Source: Ptychodera flava (Eukaryota; Hemichordata; Enteropneusta; Ptychoderidae). From it: a DNA stretch of 64,000 nucleotides. Positions 23,576 to 36,109 of the stretch are shown here, one piece after another. Position numbers and translations under genes: made by a program. Location of the stretch: the NCBI RefSeq assembly GCF_041260155.1, contig NC_091944.1:22922377-22986376 (forward strand), written 5' to 3'. The notes under the pieces are model-generated. The model made no database searches. It saw nothing but the letters and a program-made list of their open reading frames with translations, and was not told where the DNA came from. Every line of letters begins with the position of its first letter. The stretch's first letter is position 1.

Positions 23576-23935
23576 TTAAGGTGGTATGCACCTCGAAAGT
23601 GAAAGACTTAAACTTTTGCTCTAACTGTCCTCAAAGGATCTTTCAATCATTCTCTTTCAAAATCAAGAATAAAAATAGCGGGTCACCGTGCAAATTTTTG
23701 TACTAGAGAAACAAATTAACCAAGATTTACCGATATTGGAAATTCAAAATGGCCGCCATCCCTGTGTTAACTCTATGGAGAAATATGAAAATTTTCGAAT
23801 TTCTAAAAACTTTGCCAGTGAAACGTTTTCTTTCCCCAAGAGCTTTAAAATGAACCCCCACATGTGGTATATCAGAAGAGAATTGTAAAAGTTTGAGAGT
23901 CCGAATGTCTGTCCCCGAGGTGCGTTCTACCTTAA
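23576..23935 (-). repeat. TTAA MITE (family A), copy A6
   Basis: A full-length copy in reverse orientation, with TTAA at both edges and the core aaaatggccgccatccctgt. Its right TTAA is also the left TTAA of copy A7. Confidence 0.85.
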
Positions 23936-26139
23936 GGTAGTACGCGCCCGAAAGTGAAAGACTTAAACTGTTGCTCAAACTTTCCCCAATGAAACGTTCA
24001 CCCACACTCTTACCAAATCAACAATAACATGACATAGTCCCCGCTTGTAAGTGGGAATTAGTCAGTCGAAGTAACTAAATTGAAGTTAATATGGTCAACA
24101 TGAAAAACGAAATGAGGGCAAGGAGGACGTATTGATGCACATATTGGATTGTACTGTAAATAATCAGACATTAGTATGAATGGCATAGGGTTATTTCGTT
24201 TCACTAAGTTGGATAGAATTTGGCTCTTGAAATGTCAAAATTCAACCGATCTGCAAAACCTGGTCAAGGCATGCCTGAGTAATGGCTCTTAACATTAAAA
24301 AATCAGAATGCCAGATGTGAACCAAAAATGCCCCTATGTTCACTACAGAGGAGACTATAATTAGCTATTGATACTGCTATGACTTTCTTGACTGTTAAAT
24401 CTTTTGTATGGTCAACATCTGCGGCAAGTTGCATCATATTTAGTGCAGTCATTCAGAATATAGATCACTAATTAAAGACATTCTTTCCCTGTCCAGAGAC
24501 CCATACTATGGTGGTGAAAATGTAAAGCCAATCTAGACTATCACTCTAATTATGAAAGGTCATTACACCAGTAATGATAACTTTCAATTATTTTTTCATT
24601 ACTTTTATTTTATACATCAATTGCAACTTCTTATTCTACTTCCACATGAATGTTGGAACACCCACTATTCAACTTGTCAACTTAGCGTTTATGTATAAAA
24701 TGCATTGTTATTGTTTACATTTGAATTCTAGTCCAGACCAGAAGTCACTTTTCAACAATAACGATGCAGTTATGGGCTGAGTCGACAAGCTGAATACTGT
24801 GTATATCAACGTGCTTTGGGGAGTAGAACAATGAATTATGGTTCACATTAAAAAAGAATGGTAAAAATATTATCAAAATTTAGCATTACCGGCTTTTTAA
24901 ATGGGTGAATTAATAATTAATCAAAAGGATATTTCTAAATGTCATTGCATTCAATTAAAACACTGTGAGATGAACATATTTACCAAGTTTCATCAAATTT
25001 GATGCAGTATTTCTAAATATATCACACTAATTTAAAAAGGTTGTTAGATATTCAAATTAGCAATTAATTGACACGATACTGCTAAATGTCTTTGGTACAC
25101 TGTTGCAGTACTGAGAGTTCAATATCTGTACCACGTTTCATTAAATTTGATGCAGTATTCCTGAACAAAGACCACTAATTAGGAAAATTCATCAAATGTG
25201 CAAATTAGCAATTATTTGACATGACGCCTCTGATATCTCTGCACACTATTACAGCTCTGATATATCAATATCTGTACCAAGTTTCATGAGACTTGAGTCA
25301 GAATTTCTTGAGAAATCACGAATAATTCAAGTGTCTTTACAATTTACATTGGGAAAATAAGGTAATTTAGGAATCAGATTCAGATAATAAGAGTCTGAAC
25401 ACCAGACACCAAGGGTAATTTTGGATTCAGATTCAGAGGATGTAGCTCCTAATATAAAAAAGAGAATCTGTTAGGGCCAAATTTGATTGCTTTGTGAAAT
25501 CAAGTGACACACATCAAGAGACCATAGGGTACTATACTTATGCCAGGTTTTTTAAAAGTTGCTTTATAAGTGACTGAGAAATTGGTGGTGACAGATGCAT
25601 GGATGGACAAGAATTAAGATTCGGATGCGGACAATATGATTCTGAATACCAGACACCAAGGGAAATTTTGGATTCATATTCGGGGGATGTAGCTCTGGAT
25701 ATCCAAAAAAGTGAATCCTTTTGGGTGAAATTTGATTTTTTTGTGAAAGCATTTGGCGTGCATCAAGAGACTGTAGGGAACTATACTTATGCAAAGGCTG
25801 TGGATGGATGGACGGACGGATGGACGGGACCTAGTCTACGAGTCCCCCGGACTTCGTACGGGGCGGGGACTAAAAATTAGGGGTCATCCTGCAAAGTTTG
25901 GTACCAGAGAATCAAATTACCTGACATTTACCGTTATTTCAAATTCAAAATGGCCGCAATCCCTGCGACTGTTTACTCTATGAGAAAAATTAAACAAAAT
26001 CGATTTTGGAAAAAACTAAGAATGTAAACATTTTCACACAGCAAGAGCTTTAACATGAATTCCCAAGTATGGTTGATCAGAAAAGAATTGTAACAATCTG
26101 AGAGTCTGAAAATCTACCCGAGGCGCATTCTACCTTTAA
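23932..26139 (-). repeat. TTAA MITE (family A), copy A7, split by a Helitron-related element
   Basis: The left 100 bases (to about 24030) and the right 270 bases (25872-26139) are the two parts of one reverse copy. The 1.8-kb element at 24036-25871 sits between them, so it arrived later. Confidence 0.8.
24036..25871 (+). mobile_element. HINE/pearl-like Helitron-related element
   Basis: It has short inverted ends (AGTCCCCGC ... GCGGGGACT), core tandem units of about 140-150 bp (aagtttcatcaaatttgatg-cagtatttct ... caaattagcaattaattgac) between about 24950 and 25330, a (GGAC)n-type microsatellite at 25800-25830 and a GC-rich hairpin at the end (gtcccccggacttcgtacgg). Tandem core, ACGG-type microsatellite and terminal stem-loop are known marks of non-autonomous Helentron derivatives such as pearl elements. 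No coding sequence. Confidence 0.6.
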
Positions 26140-26345
26140 CTCGACATGGCAACATTCTTTAATGGAACGACTTGCGGATGTATACATGTACCCGTAGTTT
26201 GCGGTTCACAGCTACATGTGTAGCTGCTCGTTGGGAAGTCATGCAGTTTAAAAGTAAATACTAAGACGTCTCCCGTCAATAAGTAAAAGATACCATTTTG
26301 TTGTGCTTTCTATGTAAGGTTATTTTGCATTAGTGTGTTGCCTAC

Positions 26346-26459
26346 TTTGATCGCAGTCTAACTCATCTTCGCCGTCTGCACAGTTCAGGATACCATCACA
26401 GATGTAGTTTTTATTGATGCAACTTCCATCATTGCAGGTGTGTTCATTCTCTGAACAGG
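26346..26459 (-). CDS. Exon 23: LDLa repeat 4
   Basis: CSENEHTCNDGSCINKNYIC then DGILNCADGEDELDC: a complete LDLa with the calcium box DGEDE. Phase 1-1; acceptor tccattcag, donor AAA|GTAGGC. Confidence 0.85.
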
Positions 26460-26649
26460 CTGAATGGAAAATAGAATTCCATGGAGAAGTGAGCTGACTT
26501 CTAAACTTAGGATCAAAATATTGAATTGTCGTAAACTTTTTTTGGCTGAACATGCAATAACATAAAAAGAGCATAACATAAATAACAAAAAAGGGTTAAT
26601 TTATTGTAAAATTTGTTGCGCATTTTTTGTACCCAAAATGCTTTCTGAC

Positions 26650-29600
26650 GCGTTGATGAAAACATTTAACTTGCGTTTATTCAAATGATTGGGCCTCAGC
26701 CCATCGCAAACAAAAAAACGTACATGATACAGAGATATGAAGAAAAAGAAAAGAGAAAACCGAATTTACAATACCGACTATTTTAACTATTTAACTGCAA
26801 AAGAAACTCGTCTCGAAGTTTAAATGCTTTGTGTATAAAAATAGACAGCTTATATAGAGTACACTGATTTTCAGATGCCAAGAGAGCACAAAACTTATCA
26901 TAAGTAGGATAAAGTCGAAATCTTTCTGGAATTAAATCCATTCGTCTTCTACAACTGACAATTTTTTACTTAAACAAAAGCAACATACTCTTTGTTCAAC
27001 TGGAATAATGGGTTTTGAATGCCTGCCAACTTCAATAGCTAATCTATGACTTGATGAGCGGAGTTTAGCCAGGTCAAATTTAAATTTTACAATTCTGATG
27101 GAAGATAAATACAGCTCTGGTTCCAATAAAGACTTGAAATGTCTATATGTGCGAAGTCTTTGTGAGTCATGTAAACTGGCTGACCATTCTTGTCTGTAAC
27201 AGTCTTGTAGCCTCATTTGAAATAAACTTAAAAAAGCCTTCCTATTCCCAACCTGCTGTTCAATCCAAACTATCCCAAACCCGTATTTAAACAATAAATC
27301 TTTTATTTTTGATACCCAGGTAATCCTCCCAACAGAATCTAATCTTTTTAACATATCATAGCAAGCTCTCGGATAGCGAGTGGTGTTCATTTCTAAAAGT
27401 TTTAACCAATAAGAAACACAACGCTTCATATATATACATGACAAAGGAAACCTCCCACATTCACCTAAAAGGACTTCAGAATTTACACTTGAATTTATAC
27501 CTAGTAGAAAACGACAAAAACTAAACTGAACTCTCTCAATATCCAAACAATAATCAAATCCCCAGACTTCAGCACCGTAACAGATTACGGGCACAACTGA
27601 CGAGTCAAAAAGCTTAAACGCTTCTTTTATGGGTAAACCTCCCAACTTCTTAATAACTATTTCAATCTGATGTAATGCCTTTTTCCCTTTTGTTGCTAAT
27701 TGATGTTTTGCAGGTGTCCAGGATAACCTGGATGAAAATAACATTCCAAGATAATTATAATGCTTTGCAGTTTTCACCGTTTCTCCGCCATAAAACCATC
27801 GCTCATAACGTTTTAAAATGCCCCCATTTCTGAAAACAACAATTTTGGTTTTCTTGAGATTAACTGACATACACCATTGTTTACAAAAAACTTCAAGCTG
27901 ATTCAGTTTTCTTTGTAACACAATAGGTAAATCGGCCACGTCAGCCACATCGTCAGCATACATAAATATACCCATATTCGGAAAATCATTGTTGACAAAA
28001 ACACCACTGTTTTCATGCATATCCATGTATGACGAAAGTTCATTGACAAATAAACTAAACAAAAAGGGGCTCAACATGCAGCCCTGTCTAGTACCTACAG
28101 TACAGTCAAAATAATCAGTTAAACCACCATTGCACAGTACACATGACTTTAAATTTTTATACATTGAACAAAGGACATTTAAAACTCTACCATGCAGTCC
28201 ATAGGTAATAAGCCTATGCCATAGATATGTGTGGTTAACTCTATCAAAGGCCTTCGAAAAATCAATGAAAACACAATACAAACGGCCTTTTCGCTGAGAT
28301 AAGTATTTCTGAACCAAAGACTGTAGAGAAAATATATTATCTATGGCACTGTACTTTTTGCGAAAACCAGCTTGAGCTTCAACGATAATATCTGATGCAT
28401 CTGCCCATTTTACAAGTCTGTCATTTAAAATTTTAGAAAATATTTTGCTCATAGTTGACAATAAAGAAATGCCTCTAAAATTATTAACATCGTCAAAGGA
28501 ACCTGTTTTATGCAAAGGATATATTATCCCTTTACACCAGATTTCGGGGAAATTTCCATTGGACAAAATGAGATTAAATAAATCACACAAACAATTGATA
28601 ATAAATTCATAACTATACTTGAACATTTCATTAACAAGGCCGTCTGGACCTGGTGACTTGTTATTTTTCAAATGTTGGACACAATTTCTCACTTCTTCCG
28701 GACTTATCTCTCTATTTACTGACATAGGAATATCATCTCGACACATTTCACATTCCAAGTCATGATTTTCTAAGTCCTTTACAATATTACTTTCAAACAC
28801 AGTGTCAACTATCTTGGATTGAACATTGAGTAGCTCTTTAAAATAATTAAACCACTCAAGTGAACAAATTTTCTTACTGTTACAGGAAAATGCTTTGCCA
28901 GTCTTGATTTGCTTGATAACACTCCAAAATTTACAACAATCATTTACACTATTTAATAAAAGATTTCTCTGCTTCACTTTATACTCTTTACTTTTTGTTT
29001 TACACATTTTCTGAAACTGATTACGACACTCTATGTAATTTTGTAAATCATCAACACAATTTGACATACGATATTTATTAAGTGAATCAAATTTCCTTCT
29101 CCTACTATTATGGCATTCACTGTCCCACCAAGGTTTTGCTGTATCCAATTCGGTTTTACCACGTAAAATGTTTACTTTCATACAAGTTGCGGCTCTCAGT
29201 AAGAGCGCATTCAAAATATTTAACGACCGTTCAATGTCTCCATGTTGGATGGCAAACTGAAAATTATTGTAATTCTGCAGAGAAACGTCGTCCCGTAAAG
29301 AATCTGTAAATACTGCTGAAAGGTCAGGTTTCCATCTGTATTTCTCCCATGAATGTAGCTCAGTTGAAATATCGTTATGCGTATTGTCATTAGCACCAAC
29401 ACCTTCAAAACTCATTGAACAATGGATAGCAAAATGATCTGACGCATCATTGCTGTCGACAGTAAAATCGCAGATGTATTCAAATAAAGAGCTACTGACA
29501 ATTATGTAATCGACAACACTTGCCCCATTATTTGTACAACAAGTGTAATTCCCATCAATATCACCCCGGAAACGACCATTTAAAAAATGTACATGGAGTT

Positions 29601-29915
29601 TACAACAAAATTCAACTAAAGAACGGCCAAAATTATTCATGATACAGTCTCTCGAAAACCTATTTCTGGAAAAATCATCAATTTCGTAATCAAGATTTAG
29701 TATCATGTTTTCCTCGTGAGATTCGACAAAGTAGTCTGCAAGATTCCCGGTTCTAGAATTGAAATCACCCATAAAAATAAAGTCTGAATCCGGAAACCTT
29801 GACTTAACTTCAACAACATAGTTTTCTAAACGAGTGATACCATTTAATTCGTCGCTATAGGTGGACGCACCTTCTGGTGGTATATATACACTGAAAACAT
29901 TGTTTTATTGCAAGG
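26650..29915 (-). mobile_element. LINE retrotransposon, endonuclease and reverse transcriptase, 5' truncated
   Basis: An open frame of 946 codons (26932-29772, in frame up to about 29907) encodes the C-terminal half of an apurinic endonuclease (VYIPPEG, MGDFNSRTG, SDHFAIH) and a full reverse transcriptase (CVFIDFSKAFDRVNH, GTRQGCMLSPFLFSLF, MYADDVADVADL), then a cysteine-rich tail (VCCFCLSKK). A stop follows EDEWI, but the typical C-terminal ending (IPERFRLYPTYDKF ...) continues in the next frame for 50 more codons, so one frameshift lies near 26935. The endonuclease N terminus is missing at about 29910. AATAAA at 26676-26681 is close to the 3' end. It lies in intron 22, in the sense of the host gene. 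The clade is not certain (Jockey/I/CR1-type organisation). Confidence 0.85.
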
Positions 29916-30074
29916 AAGGTTTACAATAGCTTGTATGCTCCCTGTTTACACTGCAGAAGAAATCTGTCTGCGCTATAATTTTCAGAATTAAAAGACCCGT
30001 TGATCTGAATAACGTGGTAAACAATGTAGGTATCTAGCGCAGAGGAAAGAGAAAATCATATATTTGGCACTCAC

Positions 30075-30176
30075 AGCAGTTCTGACCTCTCTCGTCGCTT
30101 CTATCGCCACAGTCGTCGACACCATCGCACACGAAGTAATTGTAAACAGTGTTCCCATTGTTACACTGGAATGCCC
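30075..30176 (-). CDS. Exon 22: LDLa repeat 3
   Basis: [20 protein letters not shown] then [12 protein letters not shown]. It has five of the usual six cysteines: the second (normally before -IP-) is replaced in NTVYNY, so one disulfide may be missing. Phase 1-1; acceptor ctattgacag, donor GCT|GTGAGT. Confidence 0.75.
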
Positions 30177-30360
30177 CTGTCAATAGAATGGACGTTTCTT
30201 TACAGACCAGAATGAGAGGAAAGACAATAGCCACAGAAAGACATATTTTATGCATTAATATTGTTGGACGCTGTGTCATGTGAATACCTAATTAACGTGA
30301 ATTATTTGTTGTCATTTCGAAAGGCTATGGACATTTCCCTTTACATCATTAGTTAACCAA

Positions 30361-30377
30361 TCTCTCTCTCTCTCTCT

Positions 30378-30450
<73 letters not shown>
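30361..30450. repeat. (CT)n microsatellite
   Basis: About 90 bp of nearly pure CT in intron 21, with further CT-rich sequence to 30608. Confidence 0.9.
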
Positions 30451-30454
<4 letters not shown>

Positions 30455-30681
30455 TGGTCTATCTACCTATCGCTCGCTCCGTCTATCTTTTACACACACA
30501 TAACACACACTCTCACACATATATTTATACTGTATATACATATATAAAAGTTAACCTATCCATCTTTCTACATCATCAGCAAACTGATCTCTCTCTATCT
30601 CTCTCTCTTATATTTATATATAATCCCCCCGTATTCTGAACGAGTGTGGCTGCGTTGCGGACGAGTGATTCCCCGTGTACT

Positions 30682-30721
30682 GGCCGTATCCCTCCGAGCC
30701 GAAGGCGAGAGGGGATACGGC
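30682..30721. repeat. Hairpin with GAGCCGAAGGCGAG apex
   Basis: ggccgtatccctc and gaggggatacggc pair around gagccgaaggcgag, the same apex as in the hairpin at 3199-3337. Confidence 0.65.
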
Positions 30722-30787
30722 TGCTACAGTATTCGATTAGTGCAAAATTTAATCAACACTGGTATTCTGTCAGATAATCTCACTAAC

Positions 30788-30901
30788 CACACTCCATTTC
30801 GTCTTCGCCTTCATGGCAATCAGCATATCCGTCACATATATGAAATCTCAAGATACAAGGTCCGGAGTTGGAACAGCGGAGTCCAAAAGTAATATGGCAA
30901 G
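30788..30901 (-). CDS. Exon 21: LDLa repeat 2
   Basis: LRCSNSGPCILRFHICDGYA then DCHEGEDEMEC, an LDLa module with the acidic E-x-EDE calcium box. Acceptor ctctttacag, donor GTG|GTTAGT, phase 1-1. It lies only 70 bases from a foldback hairpin and is easy to miss because the exon is short. Confidence 0.8.
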
Positions 30902-31029
30902 CTGTAAAGAGAAACAAGAGAATATGTCGGTTATTCTGATATGGAGTTTTCCCGATAAGCAACTGTTTTTCCGTGTTCAGATCTTTGTCATCCTTTGTTG
31001 ATCATCTGATTTGACAGTGGGTTACACAG

Positions 31030-32100
31030 ATGTTTTCTTCAGCAGATCCCATGCATCCACCTCTAATTTCTGCGGGTGACTTTCTCGATGTTCTTTTCGA
31101 GGCTAGAGGTCTAATACCCCAAAATATTTCAACGTATCATTCAGCGTTGAGTTCTTTCCTTCTGAGCTATGGTGAACATAGTGTAGGTCAGTATCCTCCT
31201 TTGGATAGTCTGATTAAAGGCTTTTTTGTAAAGCGTCCTCCTCAGAGGAGGCTTTTGCCTTCTTGGAGTCTTCCATTAGTGTTAGATTCATTAAAACCAG
31301 CTCCTACGAGCCTATTAGTGAATCTGGTTTGAATTTTTTAACTATGAAGACTGCTTTTCACATAGCTGTGGCATCTGGGCGTAGACGTAGTGAGATTCAT
31401 GCTTTGCCTATCAACAGTGCTTATCTCAGATGGGAGCCTACAGGTGTTAGATTGTTGCCTAGGGCAGGTTTTCTGTCCAAGAGTGAAACTGTATCTCGTG
31501 TTGGTACAGATATATTCATTGCGAGTCTTGAAAATATGTCAAGTGATCAACAGGATAAACTTATTCGTCCTTGTCAGGCTCTTCGTTACTACATTAAGAT
31601 GACTGCACAGCTTCGTGGTAATGTAGAACAGTTGTTCATTAAGGTGTCCCCAGATCGACATGGACCAGCGTCCAAAGACACTATTTCTAGATGGTTTAGG
31701 GATACAATCCAACTTGCCTATGATTCTTCCGATGGCCATTGTAGACTTGTGCATTCCATCAGAGCACATGATACGCGAGCTATGGCTGCCTCATGGGCTT
31801 TGTTTAAATGTGAGTGTCAGTTGATGACATTTGTAAAGCAGGTTTTTAGGCTTCTCCAAATACCTTTATTAACTTCTACCTCAAGGATGTGCCTATGGAA
31901 GCTAGTTTTGCTTTAGGTTCTTTGAGGTGTGGCTCTACCTAGGTTGGGAGAATTTGTTCGACGTACCCTCCTCCATTTAAGCTTTCGATTCTGTGTAAAC
32001 CCAAAGATAACATTGACAGGTAAGTAGGAGGATGAAGCAGAATGAAAGTTCCCCCAGGAAACATCTTTCTGCGAGACCTCCTACTTACCTGTCACTCCTC
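31030..32100 (+). mobile_element. DIRS-like retroelement fossil, tyrosine recombinase region
   Basis: The plus strand encodes pieces of a tyrosine recombinase: the N-terminal helices with 'ISTYHSALSSFL' and the catalytic half with 'GRRRSEIHAL', 'ASKDTISRWFRDT' and 'AHDTRAMAASWALF' (the H-x-x-R box and neighbours). This set is what I know from DIRS-type retroelements; a Crypton is the alternative. Downstream, a perfect 17-bp inverted repeat (gacaggtaagtaggagg and its complement, 32013-32095) may belong to the element's 3' end. It is broken in a few places and partial; no reverse transcriptase is seen. Antisense to the host gene, in intron 20. Confidence 0.6.
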
Positions 32101-32440
32101 TCTCCCTCCTCCCCACTGTTTTGATAGCCTATTATAGGGGTTGAGAACTGTTTGAATATGGAATCCGACGGCGGTTTCCGCCTGGGATGAGATCAAGAGC
32201 ATTTAAATTTTTGCCTATTTTGCCATAAGTAAACATTGTAGAGACACACTTAATGAGTGTATCGTTCAATTTGCAGATTGCAATGAATATCTGAGGAAAT
32301 TGGAGGTATCTTGAGGTTGGACTGATTTCGAAGTGTTGCAGCTCATGGGCCTTTAAAACCGCAAGTACGAACCAAACGGACGGATAATGCACTTCTTTAA
32401 CACACTTCAGAAGTGTCAAAGCCGGTAAAAACCAACTTAC

Positions 32441-32575
32441 TGCAACTAACTTCGTCTTTCCAATCGCCACAGTCATTCTTTCTGTCGCATAGTATTTTCT
32501 TTTGCGCGCTTGAGAAACATAGGCTATCGTTGGGGCCACACTCAAATTCAAGGTCGGCCATAACATCCTGGCAAC
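32441..32575 (-). CDS. Exon 20: LDLa repeat 1
   Basis: FECGPNDSLCFSSAQKKILC then DRKNDCGDWKDEVSC has six cysteines of an LDL-receptor class A module. The calcium-binding acidic box is atypical (DWKDE instead of DGSDE). Phase 1-1; acceptor ctttctttag, donor GCA|GTAAGT. Confidence 0.8.
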
Positions 32576-32610
32576 CTAAAGAAAGTAAAAATAAATCGGT
32601 AAATTTAATG

Positions 32611-32796
32611 TTAAGGTAGCAATCAACGCGGGGACAGATATTCAGACTCTCAAATTTTCAAATTACTTTTTTGGTATGCCACTTGTGGGTAGGGACTCAT
32701 TTTGAATCTCACCAAGTAAAAAACTTTTTTACCGACTCATGAGGAAAAGTTGAGCATAAGTTTAAGACTTTCAATTTCGAGGGGCGTACTACCTTA
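32611..32796 (+). repeat. TTAA MITE (family A), internally deleted copy A8
   Basis: Both ends are present (ttaaggtagcaatcaacgcg ... ggggcgtactacctta) but only 186 bp remain; about half the core is gone. Confidence 0.7.
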
Positions 32797-32819
32797 CCTA
32801 AGCTTGACGTTCTTATCAG

Positions 32820-35330
32820 TAATAGGTTTTTGTAATTTGTATTGTTGTTGTACTGTTGTTTATGTTTATTAGTCGTGTTTTTGTTGTTGACAAATAAAAG
32901 TCAGTGAAGATAACTTGTGTTGTAGTTGTTTCAAACGTAATATAGATGTCATAAGATACGTAAGGGCACTATCATAGAAATCTGTTTTTTTTGTATTGTT
33001 GTTTATGATTATTAGTCGTAATTTTGTTGTTGTTGTTGTTGTTGTTGTTGACCAATAAAATTCAACGAAGACAACTGTTGTGTTGTTACAGTAGTTGTTT
33101 CACACGCAATATAAATGTCATAAGAAACGTTGCAAGGACACTATCATTTTTGACCCGATGTAACTCTATGCCAACGTACACTTTCTTCATAGACTTAAAC
33201 AAGGGGTACAACCTCAGCCGCCTTTATGGCTCATGCATTTTAATTTCAGAGCCCTAAAATAACACTCTATTCAAGAGCGATCGAGTGAAAAGTAGCATGA
33301 AAAGACCTGAAATAGACATAACAAAGCAAATCTGGGGTTTACTTCTCATCTCGAAAATCACTGGAAAAACCGCGATTTAAGTTCACGTCGTTGTATGATG
33401 ATTTTACTCGGTTTAACGGGCCTGGGCGCTGGAGAGGTTGCCATGTTAACGAGATTTTGAAATTAGCCAATCGCATGGTCTGTAAAGCAAACCGTGGCCA
33501 GCTATGACGTATTCGCGTGGGTTTGTATTTCTTCAATACGATATCCCCGTTCAACTTCGTTCATCATTTTAGTGTAGAAGTATGGTGTTCACAGGGTTAC
33601 CAAGCTTAGGCATATATATCATGTCGTTTCCCCTTCAAGGCGTCAATCGAAGTAAACATTTGCGTCGACAATGCAAACCCTCTTTGCAATCGGCGCTTGC
33701 TGTAGAAACGCAGCTAGCGCTAGCTCTCTGTAGTGGGGTCGGCTGCGTCGATACAGGTCAGCATAAAGGTCAACTCTGCCAAGGACAGTTGCATGCGGTC
33801 TTGTCTCGTAGTCAAAATGGGTAAATTACGACGACCCAAGTTGGGTAGTTTGAAAGGCAACATACACCAAAGTGAGCGTAATTCAGTAAAATGACCTTTA
33901 CCTGCCTGAACTCTGATTGCTTATTCCTTAACTGCTTTTGTGAACAAAATCTCTGGTATTTTTATTATTTATTTATTTAGCCATGCACACATACATAACA
34001 TTCAGGCATAAAGTGAAATACAAAACAAAAAAATTCCAAGATTGAGAAGCTTCGCAAGAAAGAGATGAAAAAAGCCATCTTAATATTAGATGTTATAACC
34101 TTTCATACGTTAAGTATAAAAACCATAATACCGTTTCATACGGTACGTTCGTATTTCGACTGACGTTCCCAGAAATATTCAAAAATGTTCACTCCAGCGC
34201 TAAAATGACTTCAATTGATATTCTAATGGCGCCACCCATGAGAGTTATAAACGAAGTCCACAGCCGAACCATGCCAGAGATTTTGTTTACCGGAGATTTT
34301 GTGATGTAGTAAATTACGCTCACTTTGGTTTATTTTGCCTTTCAAACTATCGATCCAACTTTGGTCGTCGTAATTTACCCATTTTACTACGAGACGAGAC
34401 CGCATGCAGCTGTTCGCGGCAAGCGCCGATTTCAGAGAGGGTTTGCATTGTCTACGTAAATGCTTACTTCCATCTTCTAGTACGCCGTGTAGGGAAAAAC
34501 GACATGATATATATGCCTTGGTAACCCCGTGAATACCATGCTTCTACACGTAAATGATGAATGATGAATGAAGTTTAACGGGGATATCGTGTTGAAGAAA
34601 TGCAAACCTACACGAATGCTTGCTGGGACGATCTTGTCAGGAATAGTGAACACGTCATAGCTGGCCACCGTTTGCTTTACTGACCACGCGATTGACTACT
34701 TTCAAAACCAGCGCCCGGGCCGTTCAAACCGAGAAAAATCATCATACAACGACGTGAAAATCGCGGTTTTTCCAGTGATTTTCGAGAGGAGACTTAAATT
34801 AAACCAAAAATTTGCTTTGTTATGTCTATTTCAGGTCTTTTCATGCTACTTTTCACTCGATCACTCGTGAATAGAGTGTTATTTTAGGGCTCTGAAGTTG
34901 AGATGCATGAGCTATAAGGCTGCTGAGGTTGCACCCCTTGTTTAAATCTATGAACAGGGTGTACGTTGGCATAGCGTTACATCAGGTCAAAGAATGATAG
35001 TATCCTTGTAGCGTTTCTTATGACATCTACATTACGTTTGAAACAACCACAAGACAACAGTTATCTTCGTTGAATTTATTTGTCAACAACAACAACAACA
35101 GCATCACGACCAATAAACATAAACAACAAAACAAACAACAACAACCAGATTTATATGATAGTGTCCTTGTAGCGTTTCTTACGACATCTACATTACGTTT
35201 GAAACAATCATAACACAACAGTTATCTTCGTTGAATTGTATTGGTCAACAACAACAATATTACGACTAATAAACATAAACAACATACAAACAACAACAAC
35301 AACAACAACCAGATTTCTTGGTTCCATATG
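32820..35330. mobile_element. Large palindromic (foldback) element, arms of about 1 kb
   Basis: The left arm (about 32820-33890) and right arm (about 34290-35330) are inverted copies with perhaps 85-90 percent identity. Shared blocks include gaaaagtagcatgaaaagac, catagacttaaacaaggggt, aaaaccgcgattt and gggtaaattacgacgaccaa. Each arm carries a short internal duplication around (TTG)n/(CAA)n. About 400 bp of unrelated AT-rich sequence forms the centre. No transposase found. In intron 19. Confidence 0.75.
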
Positions 35331-36109
35331 GTACCGTATGCGTCGACCGTCGTCGCAACATATACGTTGAACGGTAAGGTTTAACAGGAGCTATTTTTGA
35401 TGAATAATAATTTGGACGTTAATTGTACCAGAAATCAAGCAGGTTTGAAATAATCCTGACATAGGATGACGGCAACTGTGATGAACAGTTGTGCAGAGTG
35501 TGTTGCCCGATTCAGCGAGAGGTGGACGCTTACAATGCGAGTCGTTGCATCTGATATCAACTTAATTCGTCGAAGTCACAAGGAGTCGGTCACCCCATTG
35601 TCATTTTGAACTCCTTGGTCCAAATCGTTAGAACATCGAACACCCTAGTCTGTTACAGCCCAAACTTTGGAAATGAATATCTGACATACCGTTATTGTGG
35701 GGAAGTGTCTTATGCATGAACGAATACTAGCTTCATTTGAAAGAGCGGTATCTCACGTCTCGACTCCCGCTGAATCAATGATTTATGTGCATCACACATA
35801 ACTTTGTTGCTTCAGAGATGTCTTTCATCGTGCATCGACCCCAACTTATTTTCACCGAGAGGTGAGTTACAGACTCATACTTTATCTGTGTATCGAAACT
35901 CGGACTTCAGTCTTTGAAACAAAGAGGACTGTTTCGTATTAAAATTTAGATAGGTAAGTTCATATGCATCAACTGGGCAATATTCGAAAAAAGGGGCCCG
36001 TTTTACCACTGCTATCAGCGCTAAAACAGTATTTTAGCATCGGTGGAATGAGCTCTCATGCAATCAGAATGGCGCATGGTAGCATGATATAATATAATTC
36101 ATATTTCAC
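35331..36109. other. Intron 19 remainder next to CUB1
   Basis: No exon or repeat with clear ends recognised. Confidence 0.4.

Noticed and set aside
31030-31916. Host gene for a novel DNA-binding protein
   Set aside because: The recombinase motifs, interrupted reading and opposite orientation inside an intron point to a mobile-element fossil.
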